Source: Amorphoplanes friuliensis DSM 7358
GTDB taxonomy: Bacteria; Actinomycetota; Actinomycetes; Mycobacteriales; Micromonosporaceae
Assembly: GCF_000494755.1 (NCBI RefSeq)
Contig: NC_022657.1
Span: forward strand, 5,556,001 to 5,620,000
Direction of reading: 5' to 3'
DNA: 64,000 bases
Shown here: in pieces, positions 34,439 through 43,067 of the stretch
Layout of the letters: the number at the start of each line of letters is the position of its first letter
How positions within the stretch are numbered: position 1 is the stretch's first letter
Position numbers and translations under genes: made by a program
The notes under the pieces: generated by a model
Seen by the model: the letters and a program-made list of their open reading frames with translations, nothing else
Database searches by the model: none
What the model was told of the DNA's origin: nothing

Positions 34439-35185
34439 TCAGTTCCGCGACCAGAGGGCCGGGACGTTCGGCGGCTCCCAGCCGGCCAGCGCGGTGTGCG
34501 CCTGCCGGCAGGTGTACGACGCGCCGCCGTAGGTGACGACGTTGCCGACGCCGTACGCCGTACCGGCGGCCCAGGTGCCACCGGCCGGCGGCGGCTGCGT
34601 GGGCGGTGTGGTCGGCGGGGTCGTGGGCGGGTTGGTCGGCGGCGGAGTGGTCGGCGGCGGGGTGCCACCGCCTCCACCGATGTTCACGTCCACGCAGGAG
34701 TAGAACGCGTTAATGGTGTCGGCGATGTTCCACCGGGCCAGGACGGTCTGGCGGCCGGTGAAGCCGCCCATGCTGACCGTGTGCGACTTGGTGGCACCGG
34801 GCTGCGCGCCACCGTCGTTGAAGGTGGCCAGCTTGGTGTTGCCGATGAAGTACTCCCACGTGCTGGTGGAGTGCCGGGCGGTGAGCACCCAGTTGAACGT
34901 CACCGAGGACCCGACCGAACGGACGGGCCAGGCCTTGCCGTTGTCGTTGAGCACGGAGAAGCGGCTGCCGCCGCCGTTGCACTGCATCGAGCCCTTGGGG
35001 GCCTCGACACTCTGCGGCTCGTAGACGATGTCGCCGCAGTTGGCGACCGCCCCGCTGGCGCAGTTGGCCTGGCGGCTGGGCGGGGACGAGATGTATCCGT
35101 GGGCCGCGGCTGGTGCCACGGCGACGAACAGTGAGGCGCCGACCGTGGCCACGGTCAGCAGCGGGAGAGTGTGGCGTCGTCTCAT
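34439..35185 (-). CDS. Lytic polysaccharide monooxygenase (AA10) with C-terminal CBM5/12
   Basis: 248 residues; ATG after GAGGAGCGCTTC. Signal peptide ends at APAAA before HGYISSPPSRQ, which places His as the mature first residue, as needed for the copper histidine brace; the second His is in LTARHSTSTWEYFIG. AA10 core (about 30-170) with four to six cysteines, then a Pro/Thr linker (TPPPTTPPPTNPP) and a CBM5/12 module with WAAGTAYGVGNVVTYGG, YTCRQAHTALAGWEPP and LW at the end. Oxidatively cleaves chitin or cellulose outside the cell. The AT-rich 176 bp upstream hold two inverted repeats. Confidence 0.95.
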   Translation of the reverse strand: MRRRHTLPLLTVATVGASLFVAVAPAAAHGYISSPPSRQANCASGAVANCGDIVYEPQSVEAPKGSMQCNGGGSRFSVLNDNGKAWPVRSVGSSVTFNWVLTARHSTSTWEYFIGNTKLATFNDGGAQPGATKSHTVSMGGFTGRQTVLARWNIADTINAFYSCVDVNIGGGGGTPPPTTPPPTNPPTTPPTTPPTQPPPAGGTWAAGTAYGVGNVVTYGGASYTCRQAHTALAGWEPPNVPALWSRN

Positions 35186-35295
35186 GAAGCGCTCCTCTTC
35201 ATGGGGCCGACAGGCCGGGGTGGGGGCTCCCGGCCTGCCGCGGGCATTGACATCGCCCGATGGGAAAGGCTCCGTCGGCTGTTGCCTCAACATAA

Positions 35296-35311
35296 GTTAA
35301 AGCTTGTTAAC
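35296..35311. promoter_or_regulatory. Inverted repeat GTTAAAGCTTGTTAAC in the LPMO promoter
   Basis: GTTAA and TTAAC arms flank AGCTTG in the most AT-rich stretch of the window, 110 bp before the LPMO start. It may be a regulator site or part of the promoter; the minus strand has TTGTCT and TA-rich words around it. Confidence 0.3.
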
Positions 35312-35347
35312 AGTAAATAGAGACAACGAAGATTTTCGATACAAGAG

Positions 35348-35367
35348 GTCTGAAAGCGCTCTCAGAC
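35348..35367. promoter_or_regulatory. 20-bp near-perfect palindrome GTCTGAAAGCGCTCTCAGAC (LacI-operator-like)
   Basis: Nine of ten base pairs match between arms, centred on AGCGCT, the core of LacI-family operators such as the CebR box. It overlaps the stop codon of the GGDEF-EAL gene and lies 163 bp upstream of the LPMO start on the same strand. It could control the LPMO or act as terminator hairpin of the upstream gene. Confidence 0.4.
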
Positions 35368-37935
35368 GGCCTGGTGGGCCACGGCGACGATCCCGGCCGC
35401 CGGCAACGGGTGCGCGAAGTGGAACCCTTGCGCCCGCCCGTAACCGAGCGCCGCGAGCCGCGCCGCCTGCTCGGCCGTCTCCACACCCTCGGCCACCGCC
35501 TCGACCCCGAAGCCCCGGGCCAGTTCCAGCACCGCGCTCGCGATGACGTCACAGTCCACGAAGGACCGGTCGAGCTTGATCTGGTCCACCGGACAGTTCG
35601 CCAGCAGGGTCAGCGTCGAGGCGCCCGTCCCGAAGTCGTCCAGGGACAGGCGTACGCCCAGCCGCCGCAACCGGTGCAGCGACTCCGCGGTGGCACCCCC
35701 GCCGACCGCGGTCGACTCGGTGATCTCGACGATGAGCCGGTCCGGCTGCAGTCCGCTGTCCCCGAGGGCCGCCGCGACCTCGGCCGCGAAGCCGGGTTCT
35801 TGCAGCTGCCGCGCGGAGACGTTGACGCTGATCGAGGCGGGCGCGTCCGCGGGCCGGTCCCGATGCCAGGCCGCCATCTGCGCACAGGCCTCCCGCAGCA
35901 CGAACCGCCCGAGCTCGACGATCAGGCCGGACTGCTCGGCGAGACCGATGAACTCGCCCGGCGGCACGGGTCCCCGCACCGGGTGCCGGCGGCGCACGAG
36001 CGCCTCGACACCGGCCAGCGCGCCACCGGGCAGCGTCACGACCGGCTGGTACAGCAGGAAGAACTCACCGGCATCCAGCGCGGCGGCGAGGTCGGCCGTG
36101 GCCGCCTCCTGCTCGACGCCGCGCGCCTGCATGCCCGGGAGGTAGTACTGCCAGCTGCCGTCGCCGCGGGCCTTGGCCTCGTACATGGCGATGTCGGCCC
36201 GGCGCATCAGGTCACCGGCCTCGTCGCCGGGGCCACCCTCCACGATGCCGAAGCTCGCGCGGACGCCCTGCTCGCGGCTCTCCACGCGTACGGGTGCCCG
36301 GAGGGCGGAGATCAACCGGCGCAGCACGGTCTCGACCTCGGCGGTTTCCCGGCCGGGCAGCAGCAGGGCGAACTCGTCACCGCCGAGGCGCGCCACGGTG
36401 TCCTGCGGGCAGGCGACGGCCGACAACCGCGTGGCGACCGCGATGAGCAACTCGTCGCCGGCGGCGTGGCCCAGGGTGTCGTTCACAATCTTGAAGTCGT
36501 CGAGGTCGATGAGGACCAGGCTGACCGGGCCGGCGAGGGCGGCGGTCAGCCGGTCGCGGAACAGCGCACGGTTGGCCAGCCCTGTCAGGGCGTCGTGGGT
36601 GGCGTCGTGGCTCAGCCGCTCGGCGAGGTCGTGCGTCTCGGTCACGTCACGGGTGTTCGAGACGATGCCGCGCACGCTCGGCTCGTGCAGCAGGTTGGTG
36701 GTCAGCACCTCGATGCGGCGCCAGCGGCCGTCGGCGTGCCGGAACCGCGCCCGCCACAACTCGGTCCGGCCGGGCTCGGCGGCCAGAGCGGTGAAGAGGG
36801 CCACCGCCCGCTCGCGGTCCTCCGGGTGCAGCAGCTCGAACATGTTGGCGCCCGTGCGCTGGGCCGGCCTGCGCCCGAACATGCGCTGCGAGCCGCCGCT
36901 CATGTAGGTGATCGTGCCGCTGGTGTCGCTGATCGTCACGACGTCGTAGGAGTTCTGCACCAGCTGGCGGAACCGCTGGCCCTGCAGGCTGAGCTGACGC
37001 GCGGAGGTGAGCTGCCGGGCCACCGCGAGCGCGGTCAGCACCACGGTGATCACGCCGACCACCAGCCGGTCGCCGACCGGTGACGACACCAGCGTGCCGA
37101 GCAGCAGTGCGTCGGTGAAGGCGACCGCGACCAGCGGCAGCAGCTTGTCGCGCTGACGCCAGCGGGCGATCCCGTCGGCCGTCAGCGGCGGCGCCGCACC
37201 ACCCGGGCGGGCGCCCACCGCCAGCACCAGGCAGGCCACGGGGATGAGGATCTGTCCCGCGTCGACGTCGTAGGGCGAGAGCGTGAGCAGCACCCCGGGC
37301 GCGAGACCACCGACGACCAGCACACCACCGAGACACAGCAGCAGGGACCGGTACGGGGACGCGTACCCGGTGAGCAGGATGCGCGCCCCCTGGATGACGC
37401 CGATCATGGCGGAGACGATGATCGCGCCGGCCGCCACGACACCACCCGCCGTGATCCGGTCGGCCTGCAGGAGGTCGCGGATGATCAAGAACCACACGTA
37501 GGCGCCGGTGACCACGGACAGCGCCGAGACGTCCAGCAGCATCGCCAGCCGGTCGGCGGCACGGCGCTCCGAACCGGGCAACCGGTGGAGCGGCGCCACG
37601 AACACCAGCATGATCAGCGCCTGGGCGACGGCGTGCACAAAACCGATGTCACCCTCGGCGTCGGCGCCGTGGCTGATCCGCTCGATCAGCAGGGCGGTGG
37701 CGAGGATCGCGACCAGGCACAGGGCCACCGCGATCCGGCGCCACACCCGCCGGCGGACCGGCTCGACCTCCGCACGCCCGGCCGCGCCCGCACAGGCGAG
37801 CGCCGCGACCAGGGCGGAGGCGGCAGCACTGCCCCAACCAGCCAGCGGGGCCCACGGGACACCCAGCAGGGCGGCCACAAAAAGACCGGCGCCGGCCAGC
37901 GCCACGAGGAACGCCACGACGGACAGCTTCCTCAT
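35362..37935 (-). CDS. Membrane PAS-GGDEF-EAL cyclic-di-GMP enzyme
   Basis: 857 residues; ATG after GGGGGGTGTC. Residues 1-310 hold about ten membrane helices. PAS domain about 325-440 (FRQLVQNSYDVVTISDTSGTI). GGDEF domain about 450-605 with intact LARLGGDEFALLLPG and DDFKIVNDTLGH. EAL domain about 620-855: GVEALVRRRHP (EAL intact), NVSARQL, EITEST, LDDFGTGAS, IKLDRSFV, AEGVET and QGFHFAHPL, so all metal and catalytic residues are there. Both synthesis and breakdown of c-di-GMP look possible. Divergent from an EAL-DICT gene 113 bp away. In actinobacteria such proteins control development. Confidence 0.95.
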   Translation of the reverse strand: MRKLSVVAFLVALAGAGLFVAALLGVPWAPLAGWGSAAASALVAALACAGAAGRAEVEPVRRRVWRRIAVALCLVAILATALLIERISHGADAEGDIGFVHAVAQALIMLVFVAPLHRLPGSERRAADRLAMLLDVSALSVVTGAYVWFLIIRDLLQADRITAGGVVAAGAIIVSAMIGVIQGARILLTGYASPYRSLLLCLGGVLVVGGLAPGVLLTLSPYDVDAGQILIPVACLVLAVGARPGGAAPPLTADGIARWRQRDKLLPLVAVAFTDALLLGTLVSSPVGDRLVVGVITVVLTALAVARQLTSARQLSLQGQRFRQLVQNSYDVVTISDTSGTITYMSGGSQRMFGRRPAQRTGANMFELLHPEDRERAVALFTALAAEPGRTELWRARFRHADGRWRRIEVLTTNLLHEPSVRGIVSNTRDVTETHDLAERLSHDATHDALTGLANRALFRDRLTAALAGPVSLVLIDLDDFKIVNDTLGHAAGDELLIAVATRLSAVACPQDTVARLGGDEFALLLPGRETAEVETVLRRLISALRAPVRVESREQGVRASFGIVEGGPGDEAGDLMRRADIAMYEAKARGDGSWQYYLPGMQARGVEQEAATADLAAALDAGEFFLLYQPVVTLPGGALAGVEALVRRRHPVRGPVPPGEFIGLAEQSGLIVELGRFVLREACAQMAAWHRDRPADAPASISVNVSARQLQEPGFAAEVAAALGDSGLQPDRLIVEITESTAVGGGATAESLHRLRRLGVRLSLDDFGTGASTLTLLANCPVDQIKLDRSFVDCDVIASAVLELARGFGVEAVAEGVETAEQAARLAALGYGRAQGFHFAHPLPAAGIVAVAHQAV

Positions 37936-38003
37936 GACACCCCCCGCTCCCGACGCCGACGACTCACCGTCCTGTCGGCCGCGGGGCGGGGTTACTGAGG
38001 GAC

Positions 38004-38009
38004 TACCCT
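38004..38009 (+). promoter_or_regulatory. Possible -10 box TACCCT upstream of the EAL-DICT gene
   Basis: TACCCT lies 45 bp before the ATG at 38049 in the 113-bp divergent region; no clear -35 box is seen. A GGAG at 38035 provides the ribosome site. Confidence 0.25.
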
Positions 38010-38048
38010 GCGCTCGTCGAATTTCTCAAGTGACTGGAGCCACCGCCG

Positions 38049-39317
38049 ATGAGCACTGGCGTGCCGGACATCCATGAGGTCATCGACCGCCGCTCGGTGA
38101 CACCCGTCTTCCAGCCGCTGATCGACATCGCCTCGGGCCGCGTGCTCGGGTACGAGGCGCTGAGCCGCGGACCGGCCGGCACCCCGTGGGAGTCGCCGGC
38201 GCTGCTCTTCGCCGCCGCCCGCGCCGTCGGCCGCGACAGCGAGCTCGACTGGGTGTGCCGGGCTGCCGCCTACCGGGCCGCGCTCGACGCCGGCCTGGAG
38301 CAGACGCTGTTCGTCAACATGGAACCGACCGCGTGGCGTACGCCCTGCCCGCCCGACCTGGAACCGGTCGTGTCGCTGGCCCAGCGGCGTCTGCGGGTCG
38401 TCACCGAGATGACCGAGCGGGCCATCGCGGACGACCCGTCCGGCCTGCTGTCGGCCACCGCAAGCTGCCGGACGGCGGGCTGGGGTGTCGCCCTCGACGA
38501 CGTGGGTGCGGACCCGATGTCGCTCGCCCTGATGCCGTTCGTGCACCCCGACGTGGTCAAGCTCGACATGCAGCTGCTGCACGCACCCGACGACCCGCAC
38601 ACCTCGCAGGTGGTGTCGGCCGTGGCCGCGTACGCGGAAGCCAGCGGCGCGACCGTCCTCGCCGAGGGTGTCGAGACGCCGGAGCACGAGCTGATCGCGC
38701 TCACGATGGGCGCCACGATCGGCCAGGGCTGGTTGTACGGCCGCCCCGGCCCGCTGCCCGTTCCGGCCCTGCCCACCGGTGAGCCGCTCGCCCTGCTGGG
38801 TCGTACGGCCGGGCACACCACCGGCACACCGTTCGAGATCGTCGCCGCCCACCGCCCGGTCCGCGAGACGACCAAGTCCGCCCTGATGCCGATGAGCCGC
38901 CACCTCGAGGCGCTGGCCCGCGACAGTCACCAGCCGCCGGTCCTGCTCGCCTGCTTCCAGGAGGCCCGCAACTTCACCCCGGCGACCGCCCGCCGCTTCG
39001 GCCGGATCGCCACCCGCAGCCCGCTCGTGGCAGCGCTCGGCGCGGGTCTCAGCGAGGAGCCCACGACCGGAGTGCGGGGCGCCGACCTGGCCGCGGGTGA
39101 CATCCTGCGCGGCGAGTGGAACGTGATCCTGGTCGGTCCGCACCAGGCGACCGCCCTGGTCGCCAAGGATCTGGGCGGCACCGAACCGGAGGCGCAACGC
39201 CGTTTCGCCTACGCCACGACCCACGACCGGGCCCTGGTGATCGCGGCGGCACGGTCTCTGCTGCAGTGGCTGGCCCCGAGCCGCGCCGCTGACGTGTCGG
39301 GCCTGCTCGCCGCCTGA
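38049..39317 (+). CDS. EAL-domain c-di-GMP phosphodiesterase with C-terminal DICT sensor domain
   Basis: 422 residues; GGAG upstream of the ATG. EAL domain 1-245: VFQPLIDIASGRVLGYEALSRG, FVNMEP, TEMTERAI, VALDDVGADPMSL, DVVKLDMQLL, LAEGVETPEH and GQGWLYGRP; key acidic residues and Lys are kept. The C-terminal part (about 265-410) has the DICT pattern (TTKSALMPMSRHLEAL, VLLACFQEARNFTP, ATARRFGRIATRSPLVAALG, WNVILVGPHQATALVAKD). DICT is associated with diguanylate cyclases, two-component systems and light or stress sensing. Divergent partner of the PAS-GGDEF-EAL gene. Confidence 0.9.
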   Translation: MSTGVPDIHEVIDRRSVTPVFQPLIDIASGRVLGYEALSRGPAGTPWESPALLFAAARAVGRDSELDWVCRAAAYRAALDAGLEQTLFVNMEPTAWRTPCPPDLEPVVSLAQRRLRVVTEMTERAIADDPSGLLSATASCRTAGWGVALDDVGADPMSLALMPFVHPDVVKLDMQLLHAPDDPHTSQVVSAVAAYAEASGATVLAEGVETPEHELIALTMGATIGQGWLYGRPGPLPVPALPTGEPLALLGRTAGHTTGTPFEIVAAHRPVRETTKSALMPMSRHLEALARDSHQPPVLLACFQEARNFTPATARRFGRIATRSPLVAALGAGLSEEPTTGVRGADLAAGDILRGEWNVILVGPHQATALVAKDLGGTEPEAQRRFAYATTHDRALVIAAARSLLQWLAPSRAADVSGLLAA

Positions 39318-39379
39318 TCCACCAGCACCTGTCACGGTGCGTACGGATTTGCCTGCGCTGTGCGGTTGCGAGGGTTTTT

Positions 39380-39385
39380 TACGTT
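39380..39385 (+). promoter_or_regulatory. -10 box TACGTT, leaderless geometry
   Basis: TACGTT follows a run of six T and begins exactly 12 nt before the GTG at 39392; no ribosome site is present. Confidence 0.45.
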
Positions 39386-39391
39386 ACGCTG

Positions 39392-40228
39392 GTGATCTTG
39401 ACCCGTCGGATGCTCGCCGCTGTCGTCGCCGTCGCCCTGCTGCCGGTGGCCGGCTGCTCGGGCACCACCCCTGCCGCGGCACCACCGAGCCCGTCCGTCA
39501 GTCAGGCCCCGTCCGTCGCGCCGCCCTCACCCTCGCCCACGCCGTCCACTCCCCCACCGGGCCCGCCGCCCGTGGGCTGGGCGCTGTCCGACATCCCGTC
39601 CTTCCCGCCGGCGCCGCCCCCGCAGCCGATCGTGCTGCCGAAGAACGGCAGCGTGCCGTACCTGTCGCGGATCCCGACCGACCAGCCGGTCGCCTTCCTG
39701 ACCATCGACGACGGTTTCACCAAGTCCCCCGAGGCCCCCAAACTCCTCGCGGCCGCGAACATCCCGGTCACGCTCTTCCTGACCACGTCGGCGATCCAGG
39801 ACAACGAGCCGTACTTCGCCAAACTCCAGGAGCACGGCGCGGTGATCGAGGCGCACACGATCACGCACACCGAACTCCGCGGCAAGTCCTACGCCTTCCA
39901 GCACCGCGAGATCTGCGGTTCCGCCGACCGCCTCGGCCACCGCTACAAGCGCCGTCCGGTGCTGTTCCGGCCCCCGTTCGGCACCAAGGACGCCACGACG
40001 CTGCGGGCCGCGCACGACTGCGGCATCAAGGCCGCGTTCATGTGGAAGGAAACGGTCCACAAGGGCAAGGTCCGGTATCAGGAAGAGCACAAGGTCAAGC
40101 GCGGCGACATCATCCTGATGCACTTCCGCCCGGCCTTCGTGAAGGACTTCCTCGCCGCCCTCCGCGCCATCCACAAGGCCGGCCTGACCCCTGCCCTCCT
40201 CGAGGACTACATCCCCGGCTCAGCCTGA
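39392..40228 (+). CDS. Polysaccharide deacetylase (NodB/CE4) lipoprotein
   Basis: 278 residues from a leaderless-type GTG. Lipobox LLPVAGCSG gives a lipid-anchored extracellular protein, followed by a Pro/Ser-rich spacer (about 25-80). CE4 domain: FLTIDDGFTKSPE carries the catalytic base and metal Asp, EAHTITHTEL the two metal histidines, FRPPFGTKD motif 3, and DIILMHFRP motif 5. Domain is slightly short compared with other CE4 enzymes but complete in motifs. Removes acetyl groups from peptidoglycan or chitin-like polymers. Its 3' end overlaps the RamB gene by 9 bp. Confidence 0.9.
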   Translation: MILTRRMLAAVVAVALLPVAGCSGTTPAAAPPSPSVSQAPSVAPPSPSPTPSTPPPGPPPVGWALSDIPSFPPAPPPQPIVLPKNGSVPYLSRIPTDQPVAFLTIDDGFTKSPEAPKLLAAANIPVTLFLTTSAIQDNEPYFAKLQEHGAVIEAHTITHTELRGKSYAFQHREICGSADRLGHRYKRRPVLFRPPFGTKDATTLRAAHDCGIKAAFMWKETVHKGKVRYQEEHKVKRGDIILMHFRPAFVKDFLAALRAIHKAGLTPALLEDYIPGSA

Positions 40229-41659
40229 GCGGCGCTGCAGGAACTCGTAGACGTCCTGGGCGTCGACGCCGGGGAACGTGCCCGGCGGGAGGGCCGCGAG
40301 CAGGTGGGAGTGGACGCGGGCGCTCGGCCAGGCCTGACCCGCCCAGCTCTCCACCAGCTCGGCGGGCGGCCGCCGGCAGCACGTCGGGTCCGGGCAGGAC
40401 GACACCGTACGCCGGGTCGTGTCACCCCCGCGGAACCAGCGGGCATGCTGGTACGGCGTCCCCACCGTCACGGAGAACTCCCCCGAGCGGGTCGACTCCA
40501 CGTGCACCGTGCACCAGTACGTGCCCTTGCCCGTGTCCGTGAACTGGTAGAACGACGAGTACGGATCGTCGGACGAGAACACCGTGCGGGACGCCCACTT
40601 GCGGCACACCGGCTGGCCCTCGATCGCGCCCGTGACGTCGGTGGGGAAACGCACGTCGTCGTTCTCGTACGCCTTGTAGACCGTGCCGCTCTCGTGGACG
40701 CGCGCGAAGTGGACCGGGATGCCGAAGTGGTGGGTCACGAGGTTGGTGAAGCGGTGCGCCGCCGTCTCGTAGGAGACGCCGAACGCGTCGCGGAAGTCGT
40801 CGATGGCCAGCGCCCGGTCGGCCTTGGCGTCGCGCAGGAAGTCGGTCGCGAACTTCTCGGGCATCAGCAGCGCCGCCGCGAAGTAGTTGACCTCGACGCG
40901 CTGGCGCAGGAAGTCGCCGTAGTCGGCCGGGTCGTTGTGGCCGAGCACGAAGTGGCCGAGCGTCTGCAGCACCACCGCGCGCGGGTCGTGGCCCTTGCCG
41001 CTGGCCACCTGCGGCAGGTAGATCTTCCGGTTGCGCAGGTCGGTCACCGAGCGTGCGGAGCCGGGCAGGTCGTTCACGTAGTGCAACGAGAAGCCGAGCT
41101 GCGCGGCGATGTCGAGGATGCCGCGCTGCGATAGCGGGCCGGTCGTGTGCCGCACTGATTGCAGCACCTTCGCCGCGGCCGCCTCGATGTGCGCGAAGTA
41201 GTTGTCGCGCTCGCGCATCTCCACGCGCAGCTGCTGATTGGCCCGCCGCGCCAACTCGGGCGTCGCACTCTGCTCGGTCAGCAGGCGGGTCAGCTCGCGG
41301 TGCAGGCCGATCAGCGACTCCAGCGCGTCGGCCGGCAACCGCCGCCCACCCCGCACGGCCGGCAACCCGAGCGCCGCATAGGCCGGTTCGCGCTGAAAAT
41401 GGGCCAGCTCGATCTCCAGCCCGGCGCGCCGACTCGGCGCCTCCGGTCGCAGCAGATCCTGCATCGGTACGCCCAGAGCGCCCGCGATCGCCTGCAGGAC
41501 GCTGAGTTTCGGCTCCCGCTTGCCGTTCTCGATCAGCGACAGCTGCGAGGGCGCCCGCCCGACGACCGCGCTGAGCTGGTCGAGTGTCAGCCCCTTGGCC
41601 CGCCGCTGGTGCCGCAGCCGCTGCCCGAGGGTCACGAGGTCAACATCGGAAGCCGTCAC
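40220..41659 (-). CDS. ramB: RamB-type XRE/short-chain fatty acid regulator of the glyoxylate shunt
   Basis: 479 residues from a GTG placed so that the dyad at 41673-41698 stays upstream (an ATG at 41701 is possible). N-terminal XRE helix-turn-helix (LGQRLRHQRRAKGLTLDQLS, GRAPSQLSLIENGKREPKLS), an IrrE/ImmA-like middle domain in which the zinc motif HExxH is lost (LQTLGHFVLGHND), and a C-terminal domain with conserved cysteines (PVCRKWASR, YWCTVHVES, SSCPDPTCC). Length and order match RamB of Corynebacterium glutamicum and Mycobacterium tuberculosis, regulators of isocitrate lyase and acetate metabolism. It is divergent from aceA, as expected. Confidence 0.92.
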   Translation of the reverse strand: MTASDVDLVTLGQRLRHQRRAKGLTLDQLSAVVGRAPSQLSLIENGKREPKLSVLQAIAGALGVPMQDLLRPEAPSRRAGLEIELAHFQREPAYAALGLPAVRGGRRLPADALESLIGLHRELTRLLTEQSATPELARRANQQLRVEMRERDNYFAHIEAAAAKVLQSVRHTTGPLSQRGILDIAAQLGFSLHYVNDLPGSARSVTDLRNRKIYLPQVASGKGHDPRAVVLQTLGHFVLGHNDPADYGDFLRQRVEVNYFAAALLMPEKFATDFLRDAKADRALAIDDFRDAFGVSYETAAHRFTNLVTHHFGIPVHFARVHESGTVYKAYENDDVRFPTDVTGAIEGQPVCRKWASRTVFSSDDPYSSFYQFTDTGKGTYWCTVHVESTRSGEFSVTVGTPYQHARWFRGGDTTRRTVSSCPDPTCCRRPPAELVESWAGQAWPSARVHSHLLAALPPGTFPGVDAQDVYEFLQRRSG

Positions 41660-41672
41660 GGCTTTTGACGCT

Positions 41673-41698
41673 AGCAGAAGATTCACGTTTCTTCTGCT
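41673..41698. promoter_or_regulatory. Inverted repeat AGCAGAAG-N10-CTTCTGCT between ramB and aceA
   Basis: Perfect 8-bp arms (41673-41680 and 41691-41698) with 10 bp between centres them in the divergent promoter region. TAGCGT on the minus strand, a possible -10 of ramB, lies in its left edge. Spacing of about two helical turns fits a dimeric regulator such as RamB; the known RamB motif of corynebacteria differs in sequence, so this is a candidate. Confidence 0.5.
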
Positions 41699-41777
41699 CA
41701 CATGTGCCTTCAGAGGCTGTTGCGCCCTCGGTCAGAGTGAAGTTCTGCCACCGCAACGCAGCACGGAAGGAAACACC

Positions 41778-43067
41778 ATGACTGATCAGCTGACCGAAGT
41801 CAGGGGCGGTACCGCCGCGGACCTCACTCGGGCGTGGGCCGGCGATCCCCGTTGGCTGGGCGTCACCCGCAGCTACACGGCGCACGACGTCGTCAAGCTG
41901 CGCGGCAGCGTCCAGGAGCAACACACCCTGGCCGAGCGCGGTGCGCGCCGGCTGTGGGAGCTGCTGCACGACGAGGAGTACATCAACGCTCTCGGCGCGA
42001 TGACCGGCGGCCAGGCCGTGCAGCAGGTGCGGGCCGGGCTCAAGGCGATCTACCTGTCCGGCTGGCAGGTGGCGGCGGACGCGAACCTGTCCGGTCACAC
42101 CTACCCGGACCAGAGCCTCTACCCCGCGAACTCCGTGCCGGCGGTGGTGCGCCGGATCAACAACGCGCTGTTGCGCGCCGACCAGATCGACACGGCCGCC
42201 GGCAAACACGACCGGGACTGGCTGGCGCCGATCGTCGCCGACGCGGAGGCCGGTTTCGGCGGTCCGCTCAACGCGTTCGAGCTGATGAAGGCGATGATCG
42301 TCGCCGGTGCCGCGGGCGTGCACTGGGAGGACCAGCTCGCGTCGGAGAAGAAGTGCGGCCACCTCGGCGGGAAGGTGCTCGTCCCGACCGCCCAGCACAT
42401 CCGTACGCTGAACGCCGCCCGTCTCGCCGCCGACGTCGCCGGTGTGCCGAGCCTCATCATCGCCCGTACCGATGCGCTGGCCGCCGATCTGCTCACCACC
42501 GATGTGGACGAGCGCGACCAGCCGTTCCTGACCGGTGAGCGTACGGCCGAGGGTTTCTACCGGGTGCGCAGCGGCCCGGAAGCGGCAATCGCCCGCGGTG
42601 TCGCCTACGCGGACTACGCCGACCTCATCTGGTGCGAGACCGGCAAGCCGGACCTGGAGTTCGCGCGGTCGTTCGCCGAGGCCGTGCACAAGGTGCACCC
42701 GGACAAGATGCTGGCCTACAACTGCTCGCCGTCGTTCAACTGGAAGCGCAACCTCGACGACGCCACGATCGCGCGGTTCCAGAAGGAGCTCGGCGCGATG
42801 GGCTACAAGTTCCAGTTCGTGACGCTGGCCGGCTTCCACGCGCTCAACCACTCGATGTTCGAGCTGTCCAAGGGCTATGCGTCCGACGGCATGAGTGCGT
42901 ACGTGAAGCTCCAGGAGGCCGAGTTCGCGGCCGAGACCGACGGTTACACCGCGACCAAGCACCAGGCCGAGGTCGGTACGGGCTACTTCGACGCCGTCTC
43001 GACCGCCCTGAACCCCGAGAGCTCGACGACCGCGCTGTCCGGCTCGACCGAAGCGGAGCAGTTCTGA
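41778..43067 (+). CDS. aceA: Isocitrate lyase
   Basis: 429 residues; ATG after GGAAGGAAACACC. Glyoxylate-shunt enzyme that splits isocitrate into glyoxylate and succinate in the cytoplasm. Diagnostic features: WAGDPRWLGVTRSYTAHDVV, LSGWQVAADANLSGHTYPDQ, the metal-site ADAEAGFGG, catalytic-loop KKCGHLGGKVLVP with nucleophile Cys, ARTDALAADLLTTDVDERDQ, and YNCSPSFNWK. Length matches the short bacterial form. TGATG overlap with aceB makes one transcript. Regulated, by position, by RamB. Confidence 0.98.
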   Translation: MTDQLTEVRGGTAADLTRAWAGDPRWLGVTRSYTAHDVVKLRGSVQEQHTLAERGARRLWELLHDEEYINALGAMTGGQAVQQVRAGLKAIYLSGWQVAADANLSGHTYPDQSLYPANSVPAVVRRINNALLRADQIDTAAGKHDRDWLAPIVADAEAGFGGPLNAFELMKAMIVAGAAGVHWEDQLASEKKCGHLGGKVLVPTAQHIRTLNAARLAADVAGVPSLIIARTDALAADLLTTDVDERDQPFLTGERTAEGFYRVRSGPEAAIARGVAYADYADLIWCETGKPDLEFARSFAEAVHKVHPDKMLAYNCSPSFNWKRNLDDATIARFQKELGAMGYKFQFVTLAGFHALNHSMFELSKGYASDGMSAYVKLQEAEFAAETDGYTATKHQAEVGTGYFDAVSTALNPESSTTALSGSTEAEQF

